A DNA stretch of 64,000 nt, from the NCBI RefSeq assembly GCF_008831305.1, contig NZ_ML708612.1:1-64000 (forward strand). Reading direction: 5' to 3'. This document shows positions 1 to 7,890 of the stretch, one piece after another. The notes beneath the pieces are model-generated. The model saw only the letters and a list, made by a program, of their open reading frames with translations. It had not been told where the DNA came from and did not search any database. Source of the DNA: Kocuria coralli (lineage in GTDB: Bacteria > Actinomycetota > Actinomycetes > Actinomycetales > Micrococcaceae). The position numbers were made by a program, and so were the translations under genes. The number at the start of each line of letters is the position of its first letter. Within the stretch, counting starts at the first letter, position 1.

Positions 1-267
1 CCCATACAGGCCCTCCGGCGTCATCTGGACCAGCCCGGTGACGGGGTTGACGGTCCAGGCGAGGTCCCTGATCTTGTCCTCGACCAGAGCATCTGTGACG
101 GTGCGGGCCGCGATCCGGGCCGGCCTCTTCCAGGCTCGGTAGGTCCGTGCAGCGATCACAAGGCCCTGCTGGCGCAGGACGGCAAGGATCGGCTCTACTG
201 CATAGCCTTCGGCGCGCATCTCGTCGATGAAGGCGAGGATCAGCGGTTGCGGGGGTCGAGCTCCCCC
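1..267 (-). CDS. IS3-family transposase OrfB, N-terminal part only
   Basis: Translating the minus strand in the -1 frame relative to OrfA gives an open frame running off the window start. It contains LILAFIDEMRAEGYAVEPIL and then LRQQGLVIAARTYRAWKRP, which is how IS3 OrfB proteins begin before their DDE integrase core. There is no separate start codon, so it is probably expressed as an OrfAB frameshift fusion. The catalytic residues lie outside the window, so it cannot be told whether the element is active. Confidence 0.7.
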
Positions 268-551
268 GCGAAGAAAATCGAGGCCCGACGCAGGATCTCA
301 TTGTCCTCCCTCAGTCGCTTGACCTCGGACTTCAGGCGCTTGATCTCGGCTGACTCTTCACTGGTGACGCCGGGGCGGGTCCCGTCGTCGACCTCGGCCT
401 GCGCCAGCCAGCGCCGCACGGACTCCCGCGAGACGCCCTCCTGACGGGCCACCGCAGTCGTCGCCGCGGTCAAGGTGGGGTACTCCTGGGCGTGCTCGCG
501 CACGAGCCGCACGCACCTCGCGCGCAGCTGGGCATCGATCTTCTTCGGCAT
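240..551 (-). CDS. IS3-family transposase OrfA
   Basis: About 103 residues. OrfA binds the IS ends and supplies the first part of the OrfAB transposase. The N-terminal half is a helix-turn-helix (VSRESVRRWLAQAEV). The C-terminal half is a short leucine-zipper-like coiled coil (EIKRLKSEVKRLREDNEILR), followed by the family signature RRASIFFAGELD. The start chosen is the ATG giving MPKKIDAQ; an in-frame ATG three codons upstream (560) is possible. The gene ends just after the point where OrfB begins in the -1 frame. A run of five Gs near 263-267 (minus strand GCGGGGGAG) is a possible slippage site, though not a classic A-rich heptamer. Confidence 0.8.
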   Translation of the reverse strand: MPKKIDAQLRARCVRLVREHAQEYPTLTAATTAVARQEGVSRESVRRWLAQAEVDDGTRPGVTSEESAEIKRLKSEVKRLREDNEILRRASIFFAGELDPRNR

Positions 552-605
552 GCTGTCCATCCTCTCGGACTCAAACAGCAGCGGCATCAAACCCGGGCCG
601 ATTCA

Positions 606-2019
606 GGATGAGACGGATCGGCTTCTTGCCGTTCGCGAACCCGACCCCTCCCTCATTCGAGACGTGCCCCATGTCTGAGTAGAAGCCCCGCCACAGATCC
701 CCCCGGATGACCGTCCGACCGAATGTAGGCAGGTAGTCGTCGGAGGTCCGGTAGTTCCGGTCCAGGGTGTAGATCTGCCAGATCTTGCCCTTGCTGGAGC
801 GCGTGAGCCGGTACGTGCGACCATCGGTCTGATGCTCCACCCATCGTCCGACCGGGACGTCGACGTTTTTGCCGGAGACAGGAGGCGTGTCTGTGCGACC
901 GATGCGGGTCAGGTTGTCGAGGATGAACTCTCGCGCCGCCTCAGATGCTGCCAGGAGCAGATCCATTCCCGGGGCCCCAATGAACGTCCCCTTGCGATTC
1001 CCGGATTCACGCACGAGATCGAACCGCTCAATGTCTGCACGCACGGCCGGTTCCTCGTCGAGCCTCTGGTACAGCAGTTCCGTGGTGCCGTCGTCGTTGA
1101 GCCACAACGGGTAGTTGGCGTCCCACTTCTCGATGCCATCATAGAGCGGGGTGTGCCTGACCTCGGTGTCGAACGCTGCTGTCCTCCGATAGATCAGGAC
1201 GTACTCGACGTTCTTGACGATGGTGCCCTGCTGCGCGTTGGTGGTCTTCGGTCCGGAGGTCGTCGACATCTCGACCGCGAGCTGCGCGACCTGGTTCTCG
1301 ACTCCGAAGATCTGATCCATGAGCATCCGGAGACGGTGCTGCTCATCGTCGCCGATCGAGACCATGATCGCGCCGGTCGACTTGAGGATGTCCTTCGCGA
1401 CGCGCAGTCGCCGGTCCATGAACGCGAGCCACTTGGAGTGGCGATAGTTGTCGTCGTTGTCGACGAAGCTGTCGTTGTAGAGCCAGGGTGCTTTACCCCC
1501 GGTGTTGTACGGCGGGTCGATGTAGATGAGGTCGACCGCGCCCTTGTGCGTGTAGAGCAGCGACTCGAGAGCGTGGTAATTCTCGGCATTGATGACGGTG
1601 TGGAATGGCGTGTCACCGCCGCGCTCCTCGGGGTCACCCGAGGCCACGAGGCCGGGGTAGATCGGGTCGCGAAAGTCGGCGACGAAGACGAGGTCGACGA
1701 GAGCGCGCGACGCCTCGTCCTTTGTCCGCGGATCGACCAGGTCGGCGACCCTACCGCCCTTCGGGCCGGAGAAGCCAGTTACGATCCACGTGGCCGTCGA
1801 CTCCGCCACGGTCTCGCCCCATGGCGGCAGGAAGCGCACCTTGTCCCCGACGGATATGGGACGTCCGGTAAGGGAGACCGACTCGGGCAGGTGCCGCTCA
1901 AAGCTGAGACCGAACTGCTGTCGGCTTTGCAGCGCGTCGATGTGCCGCCGGATCTCCTTGGCAGTGCCGGGGTCGGTCTGCGCGACGCGCTCAAGGAGCG
2001 ATCGAAGTTCGTTGCTCAC
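606..2019 (-). pseudogene. Site-specific DNA adenine methyltransferase (type III Mod-like), 3' end lost to an IS3 insertion
   Basis: About 470 residues of a beta-class N6-adenine DNA methyltransferase remain. The catalytic motif IV is intact (DLIYIDPPYNTG), followed by a helix-rich region (KWLAFMDRRLRVAKDILK) and the motif GAIMVSIGDDE typical of Mod subunits. In this class the SAM-binding motif I (FxGxG) comes last. Here the protein stops right after FANGKKPIRLI, just before it, and ends in residues read from the IS terminus. The GTG at 2019 is preferred because a strong GAGAGGGAG ribosome site precedes it, although the frame is open to 2082. Without motif I it should be inactive. A restriction partner, if any, would lie beyond the IS. 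Confidence 0.8.
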
Positions 2020-2127
2020 AGGCCAGTGCTCCCTCTCTCTACTTTGGTTAATCCTGCCGTAGCCCTGTGACAATCCGAGCACGCGACGTGGTTGAAGTTC
2101 TGTCTGGCTGGCTGAGTCGCCACCGAG

Positions 2128-3102
2128 CTACCTCGTCGCGTAGAACGCCACGGCCGCCGACGCCGCGACGTTCAGCGAGTCCACGCCGCGCATCATCGGG
2201 ATCGTCACCCGACGGTCGAGCCGACGATCAGCCTGGCGCGTCAGCCCGTGTCCCTCCGTCCCGAACACCAGCGCCAGATGCGGGTGGTCCTCGGCAACCA
2301 GATCGTCGAGTGTGATCGCTCCCTCGCCAAGCGTCATGCCGGCCACGACGTACCCGTGCTCTTTGATCATGTCGATGTCGCCAGGCCACGAGTCGATGCG
2401 TGCCCACGGAACCTGGAACACCGTCCCCATCGAGACCCGGATCGAGCGGCGATACAGCGGGTCCGCGCAGCTGGGAGTGACCAGAACAGCGTCCACACCG
2501 ATCGCCGCGGCGGACCTGAAAGCGGCACCAAGATTCGTATGGTCCACAATGTTCTCGAAGATCGCGATCCGTGACCGTGTCCTCATATTCGAGGAGAACT
2601 GCGGAGTTTCAGGACCGCCCACGTTCGTATGGTCGACCAGACCCTCCAGGATCGCGATACGGGAGCGTTTCTTGTGGTCCTGGGCCGTGGCCAGCAGTTC
2701 GCCGAGCGGGACCGGAACCGGGCGTTGCATCGCTGCGAGGGCGCCGCGGTGCAGATGGAAACCGGTGATGGCCTCCAGCACCTGGTCGTCCCCTATGAAG
2801 AGGGGAACCTCCGGATGGGCGTCGATCACATCCGCCAGGTCATGGACCCACTTCTCGGCCATGAAGAACGATCGAGGGCGGTGACCGGCGTCCAGGGCCC
2901 GGCGCAGGACCTTGGAGGACTCGGCCAGGTACATCCCCCGTTCCGGTTCGAGCTTGCGGCGCAAGGCCACGTCCGTGAGCGACGTGTAGTCGGCCACCCG
3001 CGGGTCATGGGCGTCGTCGAGCCGGATCATCTGGGGAAAGCGCGTTCCGAGCGGATCGACCGCCGATTCGTCGTCGTGACCCGGGCCAGCCCCCGGGTCC
3101 AT
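2128..3102 (-). CDS. TrmH/SpoU-family RNA 2'-O-methyltransferase with an internal duplication
   Basis: A SPOUT-class enzyme that would methylate ribose 2'-OH groups of rRNA or tRNA with SAM. The C-terminal half holds the three trefoil-knot motifs: DHTNLGAAFRSAAAIG, LVFGTEGHGL and MMRGVDSLNVAASAAVA. The N-terminal half (LRRKLEPERGMYLAES) is the substrate-binding domain. Oddly, motif 1 is preceded by a diverged copy of itself 30 codons upstream (SRIAILEGLVDHTNVG against SRIAIFENIVDHTNLG), joined by a linker GPETPQFSSNMRTR that the family lacks. The downstream copy is complete, so activity may survive. The start is uncertain: ATG at 3102, or ATG at 3030 (MIRLDD), which matches relatives better. 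It lies 11 bp after the TauE gene and is probably cotranscribed. Confidence 0.85.
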   Translation of the reverse strand: MDPGAGPGHDDESAVDPLGTRFPQMIRLDDAHDPRVADYTSLTDVALRRKLEPERGMYLAESSKVLRRALDAGHRPRSFFMAEKWVHDLADVIDAHPEVPLFIGDDQVLEAITGFHLHRGALAAMQRPVPVPLGELLATAQDHKKRSRIAILEGLVDHTNVGGPETPQFSSNMRTRSRIAIFENIVDHTNLGAAFRSAAAIGVDAVLVTPSCADPLYRRSIRVSMGTVFQVPWARIDSWPGDIDMIKEHGYVVAGMTLGEGAITLDDLVAEDHPHLALVFGTEGHGLTRQADRRLDRRVTIPMMRGVDSLNVAASAAVAFYATR

Positions 3103-3113
3103 CGCGGGCCCCG

Positions 3114-3980
3114 TCACAGGAGCTGACGGATCATGTTGCCCAGGGCCACCACACCGAGCACCACGATGACCGTGCGCAGCGCGATCGGCGACAGGCGCTG
3201 GCCGACCTTGGCGCCGACCCAGGAGCCGACGGTGGAGGAGATGGCGATCAGCACGACCACCCACCAGTCGAGGCGGTCGAAGGCGAAGATCACGTAGGAG
3301 ACCGCTGCCACGATATTGACCACGGCCACCAGCACCGTCTTGACCGCGTTGGCGGACTGCATGGAGGCCATCAGGAAGACACCCAGGATGCCCAGGAGCA
3401 GCACCCCCTGGGCCGCCACAAAGTATCCGCCGTAGACACCGGCGAAGAACACGAGGACGTACAGGCTCAGCGGCTGCGCTTCCTTGTCGGGGTCCATGGG
3501 CTGGACCTCTTCGCCGCGTGCCTCGGCCTTTTCAGCCGCTTTCTGGGCCTGCTTCTCCTTGCTGGCCCTGACAGCTGACTGCAGGCGCGGCTGGAAGACC
3601 ACGAAGCCCAGGGCCACTACGATCAGCACGGGAGCTACGTAGGCGAAGACCTCTTCCGGCAGGTGCATCAGCAGCGCCGCGCCGGCCACACCGCCCACCA
3701 CGGAGCACGGGATCAGCTTGAGCAGGGTCCGCCCCACGCCCTTGAGCTTCTTCCGGTACCCCCACGCACCGGTCAGGTTGCCCGCGATCAGGCCCATGGC
3801 GTTGGACATCGTGGCGGTCACGGGGGGTACGCCCATGGTCACCAGGACGGGAAAGGTCACCAGGGTGCCCGATCCGACGATGGTATTGATCAGGCCGGCC
3901 CAGACACCGGCCACCAGAATCAGGGCTACCTGCCACCATTCGAAATCCAAGGTGGCGAACAGGTCATTGAGCCACTCCAC
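3114..3980 (-). CDS. TauE/SafE-family membrane permease (DUF81)
   Basis: About 288 residues with roughly eight hydrophobic segments in two halves, each starting with a glycine-rich repeat (GVWAGLINTIVGSGTLVTFP and FFAGVYGGYFVAAQG). The halves are joined by a charged loop (KEKQAQKAAEKAEARGEEVQ), the classic TauE/SafE plan. The family exports sulfite, sulfoacetate or other organic anions; the substrate here is unknown. The GTG start at 3980 is preferred over the TTG at 3986 because GGAGG stands 8 nt before it and too close to the TTG. The next gene follows after 11 bp. Confidence 0.85.
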   Translation of the reverse strand: MEWLNDLFATLDFEWWQVALILVAGVWAGLINTIVGSGTLVTFPVLVTMGVPPVTATMSNAMGLIAGNLTGAWGYRKKLKGVGRTLLKLIPCSVVGGVAGAALLMHLPEEVFAYVAPVLIVVALGFVVFQPRLQSAVRASKEKQAQKAAEKAEARGEEVQPMDPDKEAQPLSLYVLVFFAGVYGGYFVAAQGVLLLGILGVFLMASMQSANAVKTVLVAVVNIVAAVSYVIFAFDRLDWWVVVLIAISSTVGSWVGAKVGQRLSPIALRTVIVVLGVVALGNMIRQLL

Positions 3981-4065
3981 GTACAACGCCTCCGGTTCTT
4001 GTGTGTTAAGCGCTGCATACGCGCATTAAGACAACCACCAGGAGGTGGGCTGGGAATCGAGTCGA

Positions 4066-4851
4066 TTAATCCTGGCGGAAGGCGGCGAATCGCCGGCCGA
4101 CTCGAACGAGCTTAAGCGGCAAACCGTAGGTTTGGGACAGCGCAGTGGGCGTCATCACATCGGCCACCGGCCCGGCCGCCACCACGGCGCCGTCGCGCAT
4201 GAGCAGCGCGTGGGTGAAGTTCTCCGGCACCTCTTCGAGGTGGTGGGTGACCATGACGACGGCGGGCGCCGTGGCCGAGGCGGCCAGTTCGTCCAGGCGC
4301 ACCACCAGGTCCTCCCGGCCGCCGACGTCGAGGCCGGAGGCCGGTTCGTCCAGCAGCAGCAGTTCGGGATCCGTCATCAGAGCGCGGGCGATCAGGACGC
4401 GCTTCTTCTCCCCCGAGGACAGCGATCCGAACTTCCGGTCCGCGAGCCCCTGGAGGTCCCAGTCCCTCAGGAGGACGTTGGCGCGATCGGTATCGGCGTC
4501 GTCGTACTGCTCCCGCCAGCGGCCGGCGACGCCCCATGCCGCGGTGACCACCGTATTGAACACGGTCTCGCGGGCGGGGATCTGCTCGGCCAGAGGAGCG
4601 GAGGTCAGGCCGATCCGCGGACGCAACTCGAAGACGTCCACACGGCCCAGGGTCTCGTCGAGGATCTCCGCGGATCCGCGCGTGGGGTGCAGGCGTGCCG
4701 CTGCGATGGACAGCAGCGTGGACTTGCCCGCTCCGTTGGGGCCCAGGACCACCCAGCGTTCGCTGTCGTTGACCGTCCAGGACACGTGGTCCAGCAATTT
4801 CTTCTCACCGCGGACGAGGTCAATATCGGTCATTTTCAGGACGGCGCTCAT
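4066..4851 (-). CDS. ABC transporter ATP-binding protein
   Basis: About 261 residues, a single nucleotide-binding domain with Walker A GPNGAGKST (about residues 35-45), signature LSSGEKKR, Walker B LLLLDEPASGLD and the switch histidine in VTHHLEE. No membrane partner is encoded next to it, so it may serve a distant permease or act as a stand-alone ATPase; the substrate is unknown. The ATG at 4851 is preferred over the GTG at 4857, because a TAGAGT -10 box ends 8 nt before the ATG and implies a leaderless message. It is divergent from serB. Confidence 0.85.
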   Translation of the reverse strand: MSAVLKMTDIDLVRGEKKLLDHVSWTVNDSERWVVLGPNGAGKSTLLSIAAARLHPTRGSAEILDETLGRVDVFELRPRIGLTSAPLAEQIPARETVFNTVVTAAWGVAGRWREQYDDADTDRANVLLRDWDLQGLADRKFGSLSSGEKKRVLIARALMTDPELLLLDEPASGLDVGGREDLVVRLDELAASATAPAVVMVTHHLEEVPENFTHALLMRDGAVVAAGPVADVMTPTALSQTYGLPLKLVRVGRRFAAFRQD

Positions 4852-4858
4852 GGCCACA

Positions 4859-4954
4859 ACTCTAGTGCTGCGTACAGGGTGCGGGCCCGCGGGACGGTCC
4901 GCGAGTCGGGCACCGGTTCCAGGAATTCGCCCACACGGCTACGGGCGATAGAAT
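4859..4954. promoter_or_regulatory. Divergent promoter region for the ABC ATPase and serB
   Basis: Two -10-like boxes point outward. On the minus strand TAGAGT (4864-4859) ends 8 nt before the ATG at 4851. On the plus strand TAGAAT (4949-4954) ends 8 nt before the serB ATG at 4962, with TTCGCC 17 nt upstream (4926-4931) as a weak -35. Neither gene has a recognisable ribosome binding site, so both transcripts are predicted to be leaderless. Confidence 0.55.
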
Positions 4955-4961
4955 CCGGGCC

Positions 4962-5894
4962 ATGACCGACGAACTCGCCGTGATCGCACTGTCCAGAACG
5001 CCCGAGCCGGAGGATGCCGACAGGATTCTCGCGGAGCTCGAGGACGCCGGTGCCACGGTGGAGCAGTACGGCCGGGTCCGCGTGACCGCCACCGCCTCCA
5101 GCGGCGGCGAGGACTCCGAGGCGACCGGGTACTCCGCCATGACGGTGCGCGTGGCGGGCGGTGACCTCGAGGCGCTCAGGAAGCGCATGCGCCCCGACCC
5201 CGAGGGTTTCCGCTGGCACAGCGTCGACGTCAACGTGATCCCCCAGGCGCTGTTCGATCCGGACGCCAAGAAGCTCCTGGTCGTCGACGTCGACTCCACC
5301 CTGATCCAGCAGGAGGTCATCGACCTGCTGGCCGGCCACGTCGGACGCCAGGAGGAGGTCGCTGCGGTCACCGAGCGCGCCATGCGCGGCGAGATCGACT
5401 TCGCGCGATCGCTGCAGGAGCGCGTGGCCGTGCTGGAGGGCGTTCCCGAAAGCGTCCTGGACGAGGTGATCTCCCAGGTCCGGCTGAGCATCGGCGCCCG
5501 CGTCCTGGTGGAGACCTTCCATCGCGCAGGGCACACCGTGGGCGCGGTCTCCGGCGGATTCAACCAGATCCTCGCTCCCCTGGCGGAGAAGCTGGGTCTG
5601 GACCACTATCGGGCCAATGACCTCGAAATCGTCGATGGGCACCTGACGGGCCGTGTGCTGGGCGAGGTCGTGGATGCGGACGTCAAGGAACGCATGCTCA
5701 AGCAGTGGGCTGCCGAAGACGGCGTGAGCCCCGAGCAGGTGATCGCGGTGGGCGACGGCGCCAACGACGCGAAGATGCTCTCCAGCGCCGCCGTCGGCAT
5801 CTCCTTCAACGGCAAACCGCTCCTGCGGCAGTCCGCCGACGCGCAGATCAACATGCCGAACCTGGACTCCGTACGGTTCTTCGCCGACCTCTGA
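4962..5894 (+). CDS. serB: Phosphoserine phosphatase
   Basis: Dephosphorylates O-phosphoserine to serine, the last step of serine synthesis, in the cytosol. The protein has 310 residues. The N-terminal ~90 residues look like an ACT-type regulatory domain. The C-terminal HAD phosphatase starts at about residue 107 with the nucleophile motif VVDVDSTLI; motif II is VSGGF, and motifs III/IV are KxxxLKQW and GDGANDAKML. The small cap (ERAMRGEIDFARSLQERV) is typical of SerB. The gene stands alone between a leaderless promoter and a strong two-way terminator. Confidence 0.95.
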   Translation: MTDELAVIALSRTPEPEDADRILAELEDAGATVEQYGRVRVTATASSGGEDSEATGYSAMTVRVAGGDLEALRKRMRPDPEGFRWHSVDVNVIPQALFDPDAKKLLVVDVDSTLIQQEVIDLLAGHVGRQEEVAAVTERAMRGEIDFARSLQERVAVLEGVPESVLDEVISQVRLSIGARVLVETFHRAGHTVGAVSGGFNQILAPLAEKLGLDHYRANDLEIVDGHLTGRVLGEVVDADVKERMLKQWAAEDGVSPEQVIAVGDGANDAKMLSSAAVGISFNGKPLLRQSADAQINMPNLDSVRFFADL

Positions 5895-5975
5895 TCCGCT
5901 CGGATCTCCGATCCGTCTCCGCTGATGTCCCGTGACGCCTCCGGGACCTCCGGTGACGATGTCACGACGTGAACG

Positions 5976-6032
5976 ACGACGCCGGGGTGGCCCCGTTCTG
6001 TCCGATGGACAGGCGGGCCACCCCGGCGTCGT
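5976..6032. terminator. Bidirectional hairpin terminator
   Basis: Perfect 18-bp inverted repeat (5976-5993 and 6015-6032, arm ACGACGCCGGGGTGGCCC) with a 21-nt loop. It lies between the convergent serB and the SDR gene, so it can serve both. Confidence 0.8.
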
Positions 6033-6044
6033 GAAGAGGGAGTG

Positions 6045-6815
6045 TCAGCCGACCGGCTGCGGTGCGCCGCCGTCGGCCGGGAAGTCCCCCGAGCCGCCCG
6101 CCAGCTCGATGTGACCGGTCGCGACGTCCGCGGTGACCATCTTGGCGATCTCCTGGGCGAACTCGTTGACCGAGAGCAGCTTGCCGGCGGCCTCGCGCCG
6201 GGCCTCCAGGGCGCCGGGCTGGGCGCGGTTGAGCAGGGTGGCCGTGACGGTCCCCTCGATCATGTCGCCCGAGACCACCACGAAATCCACGCCCTGCTCC
6301 GTCATCTCCGGGACCCGGGAGGTGAGCTGGTCCTCGCCGGCGCGCTTGGAGGTGGCCACGTCCACGTAGGCCTCCATGGTCTCGACCTCGCGGATGAAAT
6401 GCGCCTGGTGGCTGGTCACGAACACCACGCGACCGCCGTCGGTCAGGTAGTTCAGGGCGACGCTCAGGGCGTCGTTCTGGGCGTCGCGGTTCAACCGCAT
6501 CGCGTAGTCCTCGCCCATCCCGGACTCCATGCCGCCGGAGGCGTTGAGGATCACCCCGTCCACGGCGCCGAAGGCTTCGACGGCCTGGTCGAACATGGCC
6601 TTCACGGAATCCTGGTCGGTCAGGTCGGCGCCCACGGCGATGGCCTTGCCGCCGGCCTCCTCGATCTCCTTGACCACCTTGTTGGCCCGCGGAGCCTTCT
6701 GCCGGTAGTTGACGACGACGTTGGCGCCCTCCCCCGCCAGAATCTTCGCGGTGTCGGCTCCCACGCCTCGGGAGGATCCGGTGATCACGATGGTCTTTCC
6801 TGCCACAGACTTCAT
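6045..6815 (-). CDS. SDR-family reductase, FabL-like enoyl-ACP reductase candidate
   Basis: A 256-residue short-chain dehydrogenase. The Rossmann nucleotide site is TGSSRGVG at residues 12-19, and NAS at 91-93 replaces the usual NNAG. Instead of the ordinary YxxxK pair it has Y150 and K157 (YVDVATSK), a Y-x6-K spacing. From family knowledge, that spacing is the hallmark of enoyl-ACP reductases (FabI, InhA, FabL), and FabL also begins with TGSSRGVG. Placed 85 bp downstream of fabG, it could supply the last reduction of the fatty acid cycle. That role is an inference; it could instead be a non-FAS SDR. The C-terminus (GGSGDFPADGGAPQ) is atypical. Confidence 0.8.
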   Translation of the reverse strand: MKSVAGKTIVITGSSRGVGADTAKILAGEGANVVVNYRQKAPRANKVVKEIEEAGGKAIAVGADLTDQDSVKAMFDQAVEAFGAVDGVILNASGGMESGMGEDYAMRLNRDAQNDALSVALNYLTDGGRVVFVTSHQAHFIREVETMEAYVDVATSKRAGEDQLTSRVPEMTEQGVDFVVVSGDMIEGTVTATLLNRAQPGALEARREAAGKLLSVNEFAQEIAKMVTADVATGHIELAGGSGDFPADGGAPQPVG

Positions 6816-6900
6816 GCGCGCAGCTCCTTGCGTATCGGGTTCGGGTTCTTCACAACGCTCTTCACGGCGCTTCGGCTCGAAAGCCTAACCAACGGTCGGC

Positions 6901-7632
6901 TCAGAGACCCATGGCCAGGCCGCCGTCGACGCGGATGACGGTGCCGTTGACGTAGCCGGCCCCCGGGGAAGCGAGCCACTGCACGGCATTGGCCACTTCC
7001 TCGGCGTCGCCGAAACGACCCGCGGGGATGCTCGCCTTGTAGGTGGCGGTGACGTCCCCGGGCAGCTCGGCGGTCATGTCGGTGGTGATGTAGCCGGGGG
7101 CCACCACGTTGGCGGTGACGTTGCGAGCACCGAGCTCACGGGTGATGGCGCGGGCCATGCCGGTCAGACCCGCCTTCGATGAGGCGTAGTTCGCCTGGCC
7201 CGGGGCGCCGGTGAAGCCCACCACGGAGGAGATGAAGATGATGCGGCCGCGCTTGAGCTTCAGGAAGCCCTTGGTCGCGCGCTTGGCCACCCGGAAAGCC
7301 CCCACGAGGTTGGTGTCCAGGACCGAGGTGAAGTCGTCCTCGCTCATGCGCATCAGCAAGGTGTCCTTGGTGATGCCGGCGTTGGCCACGAGCACCTCCA
7401 CGGGACCCCAGGTCTTCTCGATCTCCTTGAAGGCGGCGTCCACGGAGTCCGTGGAGCTGACATCGCACTGCACGGCGTCCACGCCCTCGGGTGCCGCACC
7501 CGTCCGATAGGTGATGATCACGCGATCGCCCTGCGCGCGGAAGGCATCTGCGATGCACTTGCCGATCCCTCGGTTACCTCCGGTCACCAGGACGACGCGG
7601 GGCTCGGTGGTTTCGGGTGTTGCAACTGCCAT
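6901..7632 (-). CDS. fabG: 3-oxoacyl-ACP reductase
   Basis: NADPH-dependent reduction of 3-ketoacyl-ACP in fatty acid elongation. The protein has 243 residues from the ATG at 7632, which gives MAVATPETTEP. It has a complete classical SDR set: TGGNRGIG (17-24), NAG (84-86), Ser135/136, Tyr149 and Lys153 (YASSK), and the C-terminal VDGGLAMGL typical of FabG. The frame is open further upstream, but that part is arginine-rich and unlike the family. A weak GAAAGG lies 14 nt upstream. It is the first gene of a two-gene unit with the Y-x6-K SDR, recalling fabG1-inhA of mycobacteria. Confidence 0.92.
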   Translation of the reverse strand: MAVATPETTEPRVVLVTGGNRGIGKCIADAFRAQGDRVIITYRTGAAPEGVDAVQCDVSSTDSVDAAFKEIEKTWGPVEVLVANAGITKDTLLMRMSEDDFTSVLDTNLVGAFRVAKRATKGFLKLKRGRIIFISSVVGFTGAPGQANYASSKAGLTGMARAITRELGARNVTANVVAPGYITTDMTAELPGDVTATYKASIPAGRFGDAEEVANAVQWLASPGAGYVNGTVIRVDGGLAMGL

Positions 7633-7890
7633 GGGAGCTGGAGGCCTTTCGGTCTGAAGAATCTGTCTCGCCGGTCGCGGTGTCCGGCGCAGCCGCACCC
7701 GGGCGGCGTTCAGCCCCCTGCGATGCCAGGGGCCCGCATCACATTACCGTCACGACCCTGGGGATTCCTTGGGCGCGCCCAACCATGCTGGGTCCGGCGT
7801 ATTGTGCGAACCGGCCAGGGTGATCGCAAGCACCTGTCACTTCCTTAGATTCGCTGTGTGGCGCAGGCTGTACGAGAGAGGAGAAGGCGG

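Larger units (their letters stand above)
1..605 (-). mobile_element. IS3-family insertion sequence, partial (cut by window start)
   Basis: Two overlapping transposase frames lie on the minus strand in the IS3 arrangement: orfA followed by orfB in the -1 frame. The element's upstream end appears to be at about 605, where the minus strand reads TGAATCGGCCCGGGTTTGAT; TGA-type termini are usual in IS3 elements. Exactly there the reading frame of the neighbouring methyltransferase stops matching its family. The other end, and therefore the target duplication, lies outside the window. Confidence 0.8.

Noticed and set aside
4066-4851. ABC ATPase as partner of the TauE-type permease
   Set aside because: TauE/SafE proteins are secondary carriers and do not use ABC ATPases; adjacency is not evidence of a complex.
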